A stretch of DNA of 64,000 nucleotides from an uncultured Saprospiraceae bacterium (GTDB lineage Bacteria; Bacteroidota; Bacteroidia; Chitinophagales; Saprospiraceae). The DNA lies in the NCBI GenBank assembly GCA_937941765.1, contig CALDGQ010000102.1, positions 1-64,000 of the forward strand, in the 5' to 3' direction. The position numbers were made by a program, and so were the translations under genes. Of this stretch, positions 1-10,874 are shown piece after piece (positions within the stretch are counted from its first letter, which is position 1; each line of letters begins with the position of its first letter). The notes beneath the pieces were generated by a model. It made no database searches. It was not told the origin of the DNA and was given only the letters and a program-made list of their open reading frames with translations.

Positions 1-1
1 A

Positions 2-3000
2 CCAGCAGATATCACAGTTGAGTGTGATGCGATTCCAGATCCAGCAGTAGCAGGAGTCGACGTAACGGCAACAGATAATTGCGATGATGATGTTATCGTC
101 ACATTGACGCAAGAAACACCAGCCGGACCATGTGAAGAAACTTATACCTTAAATAGAATTTACATCGCAACAGATAATTGCGGTAATCAAACAATAGTTA
201 CACAAAAAGTAACAGTACAAGATACAACAGCTCCGGAATTAGCTGGAGTACCTGCAGATGCTACTGTTGAATGTGACAATGTTCCTGCGCCGGCAGCCAT
301 TGGAACAGATGTAACTGCCACTGATAATTGTGATGATGATTGGGAAATTACATTCTTAGAAGAAATTGTTGATGGTGATTGTACAGATAACTATACAATT
401 TCTAGAACATGGACAGTAACCGATGAGTGTGGAAATGCTTCTTCAGAAACTCAAATTATTACAGTACAGGATACAACAAACCCTGAGTTTGCAAACTTCC
501 CAGAAGATGCGATTGTAGAATGTGATGCGGTACCATCAGCACCAGTAATTGGAACCGATGTAACCGCAACAGATAATTGCGATACAGAAGTAACCATAGA
601 AGTTGTAGAAGTAATCCAAGAAGATCCAAACTGTGTAGACAGTTACACGATCATTCGTACTTATACAGCGACGGATAATTGTGGGAATTCAACGGAGAAG
701 AAATTCACAACAGTAGTTCAAGACACTACTGATCCAGTCTTGGTTGGCGTACCTGCAGATGCAACAGCAGAGTGTGATAACATTCCACCAGCAGCACAAC
801 CAGGAATTGATGTTACTGCAACAGATAATTGTGATACAGATGTTTTGGTTGAACTAAATGAGGAAATCATTCAAGATCCAAACTGTGAAAACCGATACAC
901 ATTAAATAGAATTTACACAGCAACAGATAATTGCGGAAACTTTGTGTTGCAAATTCAGTCTATCGAAGTCAATGACACTACAGATCCAGTTTTACTTGGA
1001 GTACCTGCTGATGAAAATGCAGCTTGTGGAAATATTCCTCCAGTACAAAATGGAGTTGTAACTGCTACCGATAACTGTGATACAAATGTGGATATCGTTT
1101 TGACTGAAGAAACGATTCCAGGAGCATGTAGTAATGGATTTATTTTAGTAAGAACATGGACTGCGACTGATAATTGTGGAAACTCAACTTCAGCTTCTCA
1201 AACTATTTCTGTATCTGATGAAGTACCACCAGAGCTTAGTTCTTATCCTGCAAACGAAACCGTTCAATGTGGAAATGTGCCAGCTGTGACAACGGTAACT
1301 GCAACTGATAATTGTGATGGTGATGTCACTCCAGTATATACAGAAACAAGACAAGATGGTCCATGTCCAGAAAACTATTCATTGATTAGAAGATGGATAG
1401 CGACTGATGATTGTGGTAATGTAACAGAGCATGTACAAACCGTGATTGTAGAAGATACGCAAGCTCCAGTATTATTCGGAATCTTGCCAAATGCAACAGC
1501 AGAATGTGATAATATTCCACCAGCAGCTCAGCCAGGTGCAGGAGTTGGTGCAACGGATAATTGTGATGACATCGTAGACATCGTGTTAAATGTGGAAATA
1601 ATAGAAGGAGATTGTGAGTACAATTATACAATGAACAGAATCTATACTGCAACAGATAATTGCGGTAACCAAGATCAACAGATACAAACTATTATTGTTC
1701 AAGATACACAAGCTCCAACAGTGAGTTGTCCAGATGCGGCAATTGTTAATTGTGATAATGCAAATACTGATCCTTCAATTACAGGTACAGCAACTGCGAC
1801 TGATAATTGTAGCGCAGTTGATGTTACTTATTCCGATGGAAGTTTGGCTGGAGAATGTCCTCAGACTTTAACGAGAACTTGGAAAGCAACGGATGCATGT
1901 GGAAATGTTTCTACTTGCGCTCAGAATATTACAATTCAGGATGTGGCAGCACCAACAATTACTTGTCCGCCAACTGCTGATGTAAGTTGCGAAACCGCAG
2001 GTGGTACTCTCGGCGATCCTACCGCAGATGATAATTGTAGCACTGTCTCATTTGCAAATTCAATTGGTGGAATTCAAGGAAATTGTGGACCAGGTCAAAA
2101 CAGATACTATATTATTACTTGGACGGCAACAGATGTTTGTGGAAACGAAAGTTCATGTGAACAAACAATCAACGTGATTGATAATGTTCCTCCACAAATC
2201 CTAAATGTACCTGCAAATGAAAGTGCAGCTTGTGGAAATATTCCTCCAGTACAAAATGGAGTAGTGACTGCAACAGATAATTGTGATACTAATGTAGACT
2301 TAGTCTTGACAGAAGAAACAGTGCCAGGTGCATGTGCTAATGGATTTAACTTAATTAGAACTTGGACAGCAACCGATGATTGTGGAAATGTCTCTACAGC
2401 AACACAAACAATTGCTGTTGATGATAATGAAGTACCAGTACTTAGCAGCCTGCCTGCTAATATGACGGTACAATGTGGAAATGTTCCAGCTGCTGTCAAT
2501 GTAACCGCAACAGATAATTGTGATGGTAATGTGGTTCCAGTATATACAGAAACAAGACAAGATGGTCCTTGCCCAGAAAACTATTCATTGATTAGAAGAT
2601 GGATTGCAACAGATGATTGTGGTAATGTAACAGAGCATGTACAAACAGTAATCGTTGAAGATACACAAGCACCAGTGTTGTTTGGTATCCTACCAGATGC
2701 AACAGCAGAATGTGATAATATTCCACCAGCAGCTCAGCCAGGTGCAGGAGTTGGTGCAACGGATAATTGTGATAGTGATGTAGATGTAGTGTTGAATGTA
2801 GAAATAATTGAAGGTGATTGTGAGAATTCTTACATTATGAATAGAATTTATACAGCTACCGATAATTGTGGAAACCAAGATCAGCAAATACAAACGATTA
2901 CAGTTCAAGATACACAAGGTCCAACGATCTCTTGTCCATCAGATGCAGTAGTGAATTGTGATAATTCTAACACAGATCCTACAATCACGGGCCAAGCAAC

Positions 3001-6000
3001 AGGTACTGATAATTGTAGTGCTGTTGATATTACTTATGCAGATGGATCTCTTGCAGGTAATTGTCCACAAAGTTTTGTAAGAACTTGGACAGCAACAGAT
3101 GCATGTGGAAACACTTCAACTTGTACTCAGAATATTACAATTCAAGATGTTGCGGCACCAACAATTACTTGTCCTCCAACTGCTGAAGTAAGTTGTGAAA
3201 ATGTTGGTAGTCTAATCGGTGATCCAACAGCAGATGATAACTGTAGTTCAGTTTCATTTACAAACGCTGTGGGTGCAACTCAAGGAAACTGTGGACCTGG
3301 TTCAAATCAGTATTACATAGTTACTTGGACGGCAACTGATATTTGTGGAAACGAAAGTTCATGTGAACAAACAATCAACGTGATTGACAATGTTCCTCCT
3401 CAAATTCTAAATGTTCCTGCTGATGAAAGTGCAGCTTGTGGAAATATTCCTCCAGTACAAAACGGAGCAGTGACTGCAACCGATAATTGTGATACCAATG
3501 TTGATTTAGAGATGACGGAAGAAACACTTCCAGGAGCATGTGCAAATGGTTTCAACTTAGTTAGAACTTGGACAGCAACAGATGATTGTGGAAATGTAAG
3601 TACCGCTACTCAAACGATTTCTGTGGATGATATAGAAGCACCAGCATTAAGCGAACAACCTGCAAATGTAACGGTACAATGTGGAAATGTTCCAACTGCT
3701 GCCAATGTAACCGCAACAGATAATTGTGATGGCAATGTGGTTCCAGTATATACAGAAACAAGACAAGATGGTCCTTGCCCTGAAAATTATTCATTAATCA
3801 GAAGATGGATTGCTACAGATGATTGTGGAAATGTAACAGAACACGTACAAACAGTAATTGTAGAAGATACGCAAGCGCCAGTATTATTCGGAATCTTGCC
3901 AAATGCAACAGCAGAATGTGATAATATTCCACCAGCAGCTCAGCCAGGTGCAGGAGTTGGTGCAACGGATAATTGTGACATTGACGTAGATGTAGTGTTG
4001 AATGTAGAAATTATAGAAGGTGTTTGTGAGAATACCTACATTATGAATAGAATTTATACAGCTACTGATAATTGTGGAAATCAAGATCAGCAAATACAAA
4101 CGATTACAGTTCAAGATACACAAGGTCCAACGATCTCATGTCCAGCTGATGCAGTTGTGAATTGTGATAATTCTAACACAGCCCCTACAATTACTGGTCA
4201 AGCTACTGCAACAGATGCTTGTTCAGCTGTAACGATAGATTATGCTGATAGTGTAACAAGTGGTCAATGTCCGCAAACATTTGTAAGAACTTGGACGGCA
4301 ACTGACGCCTGTGGAAACACAAATACTTGCACTCAAAACATTACCATACAAGATGATGCGGCTCCAACAATTACATGTCCTCCAACTGCTGAAGTTAGTT
4401 GTGAAGCTGTTGGTGGTTTAATTGGTGAGCCAACAACAAGTGATAATTGCAGTACAGTAACAGTCTCAAGTATAATAGGAACCCTGCAAGGAAATTGTGG
4501 ACCAGGTCAAAACAAATTCTTCATTGCAGTTTGGACTGCAACCGATGTTTGTGGAAACGAAAGTTCTTGTGAACAAATAATCAATGTAATTGATAATGTA
4601 CCGCCACAAATTTTAAATGTACCTGCCGACGAAAGTGCAGCTTGTGGAAATATTCCTCCAGTACAAAATGGAGTAGTGACCGCAACTGATAATTGTGATT
4701 CAAATGTTGATTTAGTATTGACTGAAGAAACTTTACCTGGTGCTTGTTCTAATGGTTACAATTTAGTTAGAACTTGGACAGCGACAGATGATTGTGGTAA
4801 TGTTTCAACAGCTACTCAAACGATTTCTGTTGATGATATTACTGCACCAACCTTAAGTCAAACTCCTGCTAACGGAAATTACGAATGTAACAATGTACCT
4901 GCTGTACCAACTGTTACTGCAACGGACAATTGTGATGATAATGTAAATGTTGATTTTAATGAGTCAACAGCACCGGGAGCGTGCATGGATAGTTATACTT
5001 TGACTAGAACATGGACTGCAACAGATGCTTGCGGAAATGTAACGGCACACGTTCAAACAATTAATGTTACGGATACTACTAATCCATCATTGATGAATGT
5101 ACCAGCTAATGCAACAGTAGATTGTGGAAATGTTCCTGCTGCTGTTCCTGCAAGTGCAATCAACGCAACAGACAATTGTGATACCAATGTTGATGTAACT
5201 TTAAATGAACAAACTACACCTGGTTCTTGTGCAGGAAATTATACCATAACAAGAACTTACACAGCAACTGATAATTGTGGAAATACAGATGTTCAAACAC
5301 AAACAATTACTGTTCAGGATAATCAAGGACCAACAATTACATGTCCTGCTGATGCAGTTGTGAATTGTGATAATTCTAACACAGATCCTACAATTACGGG
5401 TCAAGCAACTGCAACCGACAATTGTGGAAATGCAACTATAACTTATCAAGATAGTCCTGGTTCAGGAAATTGTCCTCAGACTTTTGTAAGAACATGGACA
5501 GCAACGGATGATTGTGGAAACAGTAATTCTTGTTCTCAGAATATTACGATTCAAGATGAAAGTGCACCAGTTATTACTTGTCCTGCTGATGCAGCGATTA
5601 GTTGTGCAAATGGAAGTGATGATCCTTCAATAACAGGAGAAGCAACTGCAACTGATAATTGTAGTTCAGTGACAATCGATTATGCAGATGGACCAACAAC
5701 AGGAGATTGTGCAAGTGGTTTATCATTTGTAAGAACATGGAGTGCGACTGATATTTGTGGGAATGTTTCGACTTGCACGCAAACGATTACAATTGTAGAT
5801 GATACACCTCCTACAATTACTTGTCCTGCAGATACACAAGTATCATGTGGATCAAGTACTGAACCTTTTGCAACAGGAACGGCGACTGCAGATGATGCGT
5901 GTAACTCAACAACCGTATCACACGTTGATGGACCGCTAACAGGAAATTGTCCTCAATCATTTGTAAGAACATGGACAGCAACAGATGCATGTGGAAATAC

Positions 6001-9000
6001 TTCAACTTGTACACAAACAATAACAATCGTTGATGATGTAGCGCCAGTTATATCTTGTCCAGCAAACGCAACTGTAAATTGTACAGCAGCAAATGCAACA
6101 ACAGGAATGACAGGTGAAGCAACTGCAACGGATGCTTGTGGAAATGGTGCGACTGTTACCTATGCAGATGGTCCAACAAATGGAAGTTGTGCAACAGGTG
6201 GTAGTTCATTTATAAGAACATGGACTGCAACAGATAATTGTGGAAATGCTTCTACTTGTGAACAAATAATCACGATTGTTGATACCGTACCACCTAGCAT
6301 TACTTGTCCAGCAGATGCAAATGTAAATTGCTCAACTGGAAGTGTTGATCCTTCAGTAACAGGAACGGCAACTGCAACTGATGCTTGTGGAAATGCAACC
6401 GTAACTTATGTTGATGGTGCCTTAACTGGTAACTGTCCTCAAAATATGATTAGAACTTGGACAGCAACTGACGAATGTGGAAACACTTCAACTTGCGAAC
6501 AAATCATTACAATTTCAGATGAGGAAGGACCAGTGATTACTTGTCCTGCAGATGCTGTAGTGAATTGTTCAACAGGTGATAGCAATCCATCTTCTACAGG
6601 AATGGCAACTGCTACTGATAATTGTGGAAATGCATCAGTAGAATACACTGATAGTCCATTGACTGGGAATTGTCCTCAAACTTTTGTGAGAACATGGACT
6701 GCAACTGATATTTGTGGAAACACTTCATCTTGTACTCAGAACATTACAATAGATGATCAAGATGCACCAGTTATTACTTGTCCTGCAGATGCTACAGCTT
6801 CTTGTAGTGAAGGAACAGATCCTTCTGTTACAGGAATGGCAACAGCAACGGATGCTTGTAACAACGAAAGTGTAACTTATACAGATGGACCAATTACAGG
6901 TGATTGTTCAACTACATTATCGTTTGTTAGAAATTGGAGAGCAGAAGATGCATGCGGAAATGTTTCAACATGTGCACAAACAATTACAGTAATAGACAAC
7001 GTTGCTCCAGCTATTACTTGTCCAGCTGATGCAGCGGTAAGTTGTTCAGATGGAGATGTAAGTCCAGCTGCAACAGGCAGTGCAACTGCAACGGATGATT
7101 GCAATAATTACAACATTACACATGCAGATGGAATTGTTACAGGAAATTGTCCACAGACTTTTGTAAGAACATGGACCGCGACTGATGCTTGTGGCAATAG
7201 TTCGAGCTGTGATCAGACAATTACTATTTATGACAACGAAGGACCAAGTATTACTTGTCCTGCAGATATTGAAGTTGATTGTTCTGCTAGCACCGATCCT
7301 TTTGCAACCGGTACGGCAACCGCAACAGACGCATGTGGAATTGCAAATGTGTCTCATGCAGATGGTCCTTTATTAGGTAATTGTCCAAGATATTTTGTAA
7401 GAACTTGGACTGCGACTGATGATTGTGGTAATACAAATACTTGTACTCAAAATATTACAATCGTAGATAATGAAGCTCCAGAGATTACTTGTCCTGCTGA
7501 TGCAAATGTAGAATGTTCTACAGGAAATTCAGATCCAGCAGCTACAGGAATGGCAACTGCAACTGATAATTGTGGATTTACAGATGTTACTTATGTAGAT
7601 AGTGATGAAACAGGAGACTGTCCAAGAACATTTACTAGAACTTGGATTGCTGAAGATGAATGCGGAAACGTATCAACTTGTGAACAGCAAATTACTAAGG
7701 TTGATAACACAGCACCTACATTAACTTGTCCAGATGATGTAGTTATCGAATGTGAGAATTTAGACATCTCTCCTACAAATACAGGAATTGCAACTGCAAT
7801 TGATAATTGTGGAAATGTAGTACTTGATTACGTAGATGGACCAACAACTGGTGATTGTCCTAGACAATTTGTAAGAACTTGGTCAGCAATCGATGCATGT
7901 GGAAATGGAACAACTTGTGAACAGGTCATCACCATTAATGATGGAACAGCTCCTGCAATTAGTTGTCCTGCCGATGCTCAAGTGGATTGTGGAGGTGGTA
8001 CTACACCAGATGTTACTGGAATGGCAACTGCAAATGATGAATGTTCTGACATTTCAATTACACATGAAGATGGACCTTTAACAGGTGCTTGTCCACAAAG
8101 TTTTGTAAGAACTTGGACTGCAACAGATGCTTGTGGAAACGCTTCAGATTGTACGCAAACTATTACAATCATTGATAACACTGCTCCGACATTTACTTGT
8201 GCTGATGATATTGAAGTGAGTTGTGGAAGTAGTACAGATCCTAGTGTAACTGGTGAACCTTCATTCTTAGATGACTGTAGTGAAGCAAGTGCAACTTACT
8301 CAGATGGACCATTACAAGGTGATTGTCCTCAGTACTTTGTAAGAACTTGGACAATAGAGGATGACTGTGATAATTCAACAACTTGTACACAAACGATTAC
8401 AATTGTCGATAATGTTGATCCTATAATTACTTGTCCTGCAGATTTTGCATCCGAATGTGGAACTGGAAATCCTGATCCAACTATCTCTGGATATGCAACG
8501 GCTGATGATGCTTGTTCAAATGCACTTATCTCTCATAGTGATGGGCCATTAACAGGAAGTTGTGCTACAGGTGGTGCTTCTTTTGTAAGAACTTGGACAG
8601 CGACAGACGCATGTGGAAATACTGCAACTTGTGATCAGACCATTACAATTATTGATGATGTGGCACCGACAATTACTTGTTCAGGTGATGCAAATGTTGA
8701 TTGTAGTAATGGAAATACAACACCAGACTTTACAGGATACGCAGTAGCAACGGATAATTGTGGAAATGCAGAAGTTACTTATGAAGATGGAAATACTTCA
8801 GGTGATTGTCCTGCAAGTTTCGTAAGAACATGGACTGCTACAGACGGTTGTGGAAACACTGCTACTTGTACACAAACAATTACAGTTACAGATGATGTAG
8901 CACCTACCATCACATGCCCAGCAGATTACGAAGTAGTTTGTGGAACAACAGATTCAAGTCCAGAAGCTGCTGGAGAGGCAACCGCTACAGATGCATGTTC

Positions 9001-10525
9001 AACTACTACTGTTGATTATACAGATGGTGCTATGATTGGAAGTTGTCCAGCTTACTTTGTAAGAACATGGACTGCAACAGATGCATGTGGAAATATTGCA
9101 ACTTGTGATCAAACCATTACTATGGCTGATAACATTGCTCCAACAATTACTTGCCCAATTGATGTAACTATTGCATGTGGTTCAAGTATGGATCCTTGGA
9201 ATATCGGAATGGCAACGGGTGCAGATAATTGTACTGCTGAAGCCGACTTAGTATTCGATTATGTAGATTGGGGTGATATCAATGATTGTCCTACTACGAT
9301 AACGAGAATCTGGTCTGTAACAGATGCTTGTGGAAATGAAGCAACTTGTGAGCAAATAATTACTTTAGAAGATGGAGGAATTTGTGATAATGTAGAAACA
9401 GGTGGTCAGATTTGTTGTGACCAAACGATATGTTCTGGTGGTGTTCCTGATTTGATTGCTAACACAGTGTTGCCAACTGGTGGAACTGGTGATCTTGAAT
9501 ACCTATGGTTATGTACTACTACCAACACACCATTCGATCCTAACAGTACAGATTGGACAATGGTACCTAATAGTAATACACCAGATTTACAACCAGGTAA
9601 CTTGTATCAAACGAAGTACTTCATTAGATGTGTAAGAAGAGACAATTGTGATGAGTATATCGGTGAATCAAATATCATAACGATTTTTGTAAATCCGTTA
9701 CCATCTATCAATATTTCGCAAGGACCTAATGGTAGTGGAGATCCAGCTTGTGCAGGTGAGTCTTATTACTACCAAGCATCTACAGCAGGTGCAGGTGCAA
9801 CTTACAACTGGACATTTGGACCAAATGCTACGCCTTCAACTGCTACCGGAATTTCAGTTCCAGAAGTAGTTTGGAATACACCAGGTAACTACTCAATTCA
9901 ATTGACTGTAACAACGAATGATTGTACTGCTAACATTCCTTTCCCTGTTGAAGTAGAGGATTGTCCAGGATTCAATTTCATCGATTTTGAAGCAGTAACC
10001 AATGATGGTGAAACTTCTGATTTGACTTGGGTAACCAAGTATCAAGAAATCAATAGCTTGTATGTTATTGAACGTTCAAATGATGGAATCACTTTCAATG
10101 AAATGGATTTGAAATTGTCTAGCGGTACATTTGCGCAAGAAGCACCTTACCAGATGAAAGATGCACAACCAAGATTGGGTAACAACTGGTATCGTATCAA
10201 ATACTTAGAACCAGATGGTGAATTTATGTACTCTAATGTTGAATTAGTAGTTTACGAATCACCGGAAAGTGCTGATATGTTCGTTTATCCGAATCCTTTC
10301 AATGACGAATTTACAATCGAAATGATTACACCTTTGAGAGCAGGTGCATTTATTCAGATTGTTGATACTTGGGGTCAAGTGATTCAAAGACAAGTAACAG
10401 AAGATCATGCAACCAAATATACAATTGATTTAAGCGATCATCCTGATGCTCCTTATTTCATCTATATTAAGTATGATCAATTTAATTTTGCAACTTTCAA
10501 AATTGTGAAGATTACAGACAAGTAA
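2..10525 (+). CDS. Giant HYR-repeat secreted adhesin-like protein, T9SS cargo (5' end outside window)
   Basis: The reading frame is open from base 2 with repeat sequence, so the gene starts before the window; about 3,507 residues are visible. I count about 39 HYR-like modules of 70-85 residues, each with a TATDNC or TATDAC core, an RTWTATD-type strand and a D-x-x-x-P linker. The first ~22 modules mix types with four cysteines and six cysteines; from about base 5300 nearly all are the six-cysteine type starting T-C-P-A-D. After the repeats come a Cys-rich stretch (from base ~9380), a PKD-like domain (from ~9720) and a T9SS type A sorting domain (YPNPFNDEF, from ~10285). The family is known for long, disulfide-rich, cell-surface stalks such as the gliding adhesin SprB. 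The role here, adhesin or gliding filament, is inferred. An internal TTG at 104 is not a real start. Confidence 0.93.
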   Translation, partial: PADITVECDAIPDPAVAGVDVTATDNCDDDVIVTLTQETPAGPCEETYTLNRIYIATDNCGNQTIVTQKVTVQDTTAPELAGVPADATVECDNVPAPAAIGTDVTATDNCDDDWEITFLEEIVDGDCTDNYTISRTWTVTDECGNASSETQIITVQDTTNPEFANFPEDAIVECDAVPSAPVIGTDVTATDNCDTEVTIEVVEVIQEDPNCVDSYTIIRTYTATDNCGNSTEKKFTTVVQDTTDPVLVGVPADATAECDNIPPAAQPGIDVTATDNCDTDVLVELNEEIIQDPNCENRYTLNRIYTATDNCGNFVLQIQSIEVNDTTDPVLLGVPADENAACGNIPPVQNGVVTATDNCDTNVDIVLTEETIPGACSNGFILVRTWTATDNCGNSTSASQTISVSDEVPPELSSYPANETVQCGNVPAVTTVTATDNCDGDVTPVYTETRQDGPCPENYSLIRRWIATDDCGNVTEHVQTVIVEDTQAPVLFGILPNATAECDNIPPAAQPGAGVGATDNCDDIVDIVLNVEIIEGDCEYNYTMNRIYTATDNCGNQDQQIQTIIVQDTQAPTVSCPDAAIVNCDNANTDPSITGTATATDNCSAVDVTYSDGSLAGECPQTLTRTWKATDACGNVSTCAQNITIQDVAAPTITCPPTADVSCETAGGTLGDPTADDNCSTVSFANSIGGIQGNCGPGQNRYYIITWTATDVCGNESSCEQTINVIDNVPPQILNVPANESAACGNIPPVQNGVVTATDNCDTNVDLVLTEETVPGACANGFNLIRTWTATDDCGNVSTATQTIAVDDNEVPVLSSLPANMTVQCGNVPAAVNVTATDNCDGNVVPVYTETRQDGPCPENYSLIRRWIATDDCGNVTEHVQTVIVEDTQAPVLFGILPDATAECDNIPPAAQPGAGVGATDNCDSDVDVVLNVEIIEGDCENSYIMNRIYTATDNCGNQDQQIQTITVQDTQGPTISCPSDAVVNCDNSNTDPTITGQATGTDNCSAVDITYADGSLAGNCPQSFVRTWTATDACGNTSTCTQNITIQDVAAPTITCPPTAEVSCENVGSLIGDPTADDNCSSVSFTNAVGATQGNCGPGSNQYYIVTWTATDICGNESSCEQTINVIDNVPPQILNVPADESAACGNIPPVQNGAVTATDNCDTNVDLEMTEETLPGACANGFNLVRTWTATDDCGNVSTATQTISVDDIEAPALSEQPANVTVQCGNVPTAANVTATDNCDGNVVPVYTETRQDGPCPENYSLIRRWIATDDCGNVTEHVQTVIVEDTQAPVLFGILPNATAECDNIPPAAQPGAGVGATDNCDIDVDVVLNVEIIEGVCENTYIMNRIYTATDNCGNQDQQIQTITVQDTQGPTISCPADAVVNCDNSNTAPTITGQATATDACSAVTIDYADSVTSGQCPQTFVRTWTATDACGNTNTCTQNITIQDDAAPTITCPPTAEVSCEAVGGLIGEPTTSDNCSTVTVSSIIGTLQGNCGPGQNKFFIAVWTATDVCGNESSCEQIINVIDNVPPQILNVPADESAACGNIPPVQNGVVTATDNCDSNVDLVLTEETLPGACSNGYNLVRTWTATDDCGNVSTATQTISVDDITAPTLSQTPANGNYECNNVPAVPTVTATDNCDDNVNVDFNESTAPGACMDSYTLTRTWTATDACGNVTAHVQTINVTDTTNPSLMNVPANATVDCGNVPAAVPASAINATDNCDTNVDVTLNEQTTPGSCAGNYTITRTYTATDNCGNTDVQTQTITVQDNQGPTITCPADAVVNCDNSNTDPTITGQATATDNCGNATITYQDSPGSGNCPQTFVRTWTATDDCGNSNSCSQNITIQDESAPVITCPADAAISCANGSDDPSITGEATATDNCSSVTIDYADGPTTGDCASGLSFVRTWSATDICGNVSTCTQTITIVDDTPPTITCPADTQVSCGSSTEPFATGTATADDACNSTTVSHVDGPLTGNCPQSFVRTWTATDACGNTSTCTQTITIVDDVAPVISCPANATVNCTAANATTGMTGEATATDACGNGATVTYADGPTNGSCATGGSSFIRTWTATDNCGNASTCEQIITIVDTVPPSITCPADANVNCSTGSVDPSVTGTATATDACGNATVTYVDGALTGNCPQNMIRTWTATDECGNTSTCEQIITISDEEGPVITCPADAVVNCSTGDSNPSSTGMATATDNCGNASVEYTDSPLTGNCPQTFVRTWTATDICGNTSSCTQNITIDDQDAPVITCPADATASCSEGTDPSVTGMATATDACNNESVTYTDGPITGDCSTTLSFVRNWRAEDACGNVSTCAQTITVIDNVAPAITCPADAAVSCSDGDVSPAATGSATATDDCNNYNITHADGIVTGNCPQTFVRTWTATDACGNSSSCDQTITIYDNEGPSITCPADIEVDCSASTDPFATGTATATDACGIANVSHADGPLLGNCPRYFVRTWTATDDCGNTNTCTQNITIVDNEAPEITCPADANVECSTGNSDPAATGMATATDNCGFTDVTYVDSDETGDCPRTFTRTWIAEDECGNVSTCEQQITKVDNTAPTLTCPDDVVIECENLDISPTNTGIATAIDNCGNVVLDYVDGPTTGDCPRQFVRTWSAIDACGNGTTCEQVITINDGTAPAISCPADAQVDCGGGTTPDVTGMATANDECSDISITHEDGPLTGACPQSFVRTWTATDACGNASDCTQTITIIDNTAPTFTCADDIEVSCGSSTDPSVTGEPSFLDDCSEASATYSDGPLQGDCPQYFVRTWTIEDDCDNSTTCTQTITIVDNVDPIITCPADFASECGTGNPDPTISGYATADDACSNALISHSDGPLTGSCATGGASFVRTWTATDACGNTATCDQTITIIDDVAPTITCSGDANVDCSNGNTTPDFTGYAVATDNCGNAEVTYEDGNTSGDCPASFVRTWTATDGCGNTATCTQTITVTDDVAPTITCPADYEVVCGTTDSSPEAAGEATATDACSTTTVDYTDGAMIGSCPAYFVRTWTATDACGNIATCDQTITMADNIAPTITCPIDVTIACGSSMDPWNIGMATGADNCTAEADLVFDYVDWGDINDCPTTITRIWSVTDACGNEATCEQIITLEDGGICDNVETGGQICCDQTICSGGVPDLIANTVLPTGGTGDLEYLWLCTTTNTPFDPNSTDWTMVPNSNTPDLQPGNLYQTKYFIRCVRRDNCDEYIGESNIITIFVNPLPSINISQGPNGSGDPACAGESYYYQASTAGAGATYNWTFGPNATPSTATGISVPEVVWNTPGNYSIQLTVTTNDCTANIPFPVEVEDCPGFNFIDFEAVTNDGETSDLTWVTKYQEINSLYVIERSNDGITFNEMDLKLSSGTFAQEAPYQMKDAQPRLGNNWYRIKYLEPDGEFMYSNVELVVYESPESADMFVYPNPFNDEFTIEMITPLRAGAFIQIVDTWGQVIQRQVTEDHATKYTIDLSDHPDAPYFIYIKYDQFNFATFKIVKITDK
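1019..4636 (+). repeat. Three exact-length 1206-bp (402-residue) higher-order repeats
   Basis: Five successive HYR modules form a super-unit that recurs with a period of exactly 1206 bp. Anchors: the AACGNIPP codons begin near 1022, 2228, 3434 and 4640; the block ccagtatatacag starts at 1331, 2537 and 3743; the block encoding VNC at 1745, 2951 and 4157. Some stretches of about 75 bases are identical in all three copies. A fourth copy starting at about 4637 keeps the five-module order but is diverged and one codon shorter (the VNC anchor falls at 5360, 1203 bp on). This points to tandem duplication of a five-module block with later homogenisation. Confidence 0.9.
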
Positions 10526-10874
10526 GAACTATCTAATAGTTCCTAGTCAATAGTGTTTTAAGAAAACGGGGTAGATTAATAATCTTCCCCGTTTTTTAAT
10601 AAATAATTGAGATATTGAAAAACATCTTTTGTTTAGTAACCACTCACTTTGATTGGAAAAATAAGAATAGATGAAAATCTAAACTTTGAATTTTTAGTAC
10701 TTCTATAAATCAGTCTTTTATTTGAATTTTGAATATCGATGAAAACGTAGAATTTATTTTGAACTGTTTTCCTCTTACTAGTAGGATCAACGTAAGAAAG
10801 GGCTCTTCAATGTCGATAGACAAAAGAGGTAAAATTTTAACTAAAAAAGAAAAGAATTATTTATCATTACAGTG
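10526..10874. other. Intergenic region between giant adhesin and sigma factor
   Basis: About 350 bases without an open frame worth calling. It holds the terminator of the adhesin gene in its first 75 bases; the rest must carry the promoter of the ECF sigma gene, but I found no TTG / TAnnTTTG pair with acceptable spacing. A purine-rich stretch of roughly 40 bases precedes the ATG at 10875. Confidence 0.6.
10565..10597 (+). terminator. Intrinsic terminator of the giant adhesin gene
   Basis: A 13-bp stem with one mismatch (AACGGGGTAGATT pairs with AATCTTCCCCGTT) around a three-base loop is followed by a run of T residues. It lies about 40 bases after the adhesin stop codon. Confidence 0.85.

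Noticed and set aside
1019-4636. Regularly spaced repeats as a possible CRISPR or satellite array
   Set aside because: The repeats are in-frame protein modules with a 1206-bp period; there are no short repeat/spacer units and no cas genes.
1386-8181. Many reverse-strand and other-frame open frames of 60-130 codons inside the giant repeat gene
   Set aside because: They mirror the repeat codons on the opposite strand, recur with the repeat period and have no family features or start signals.
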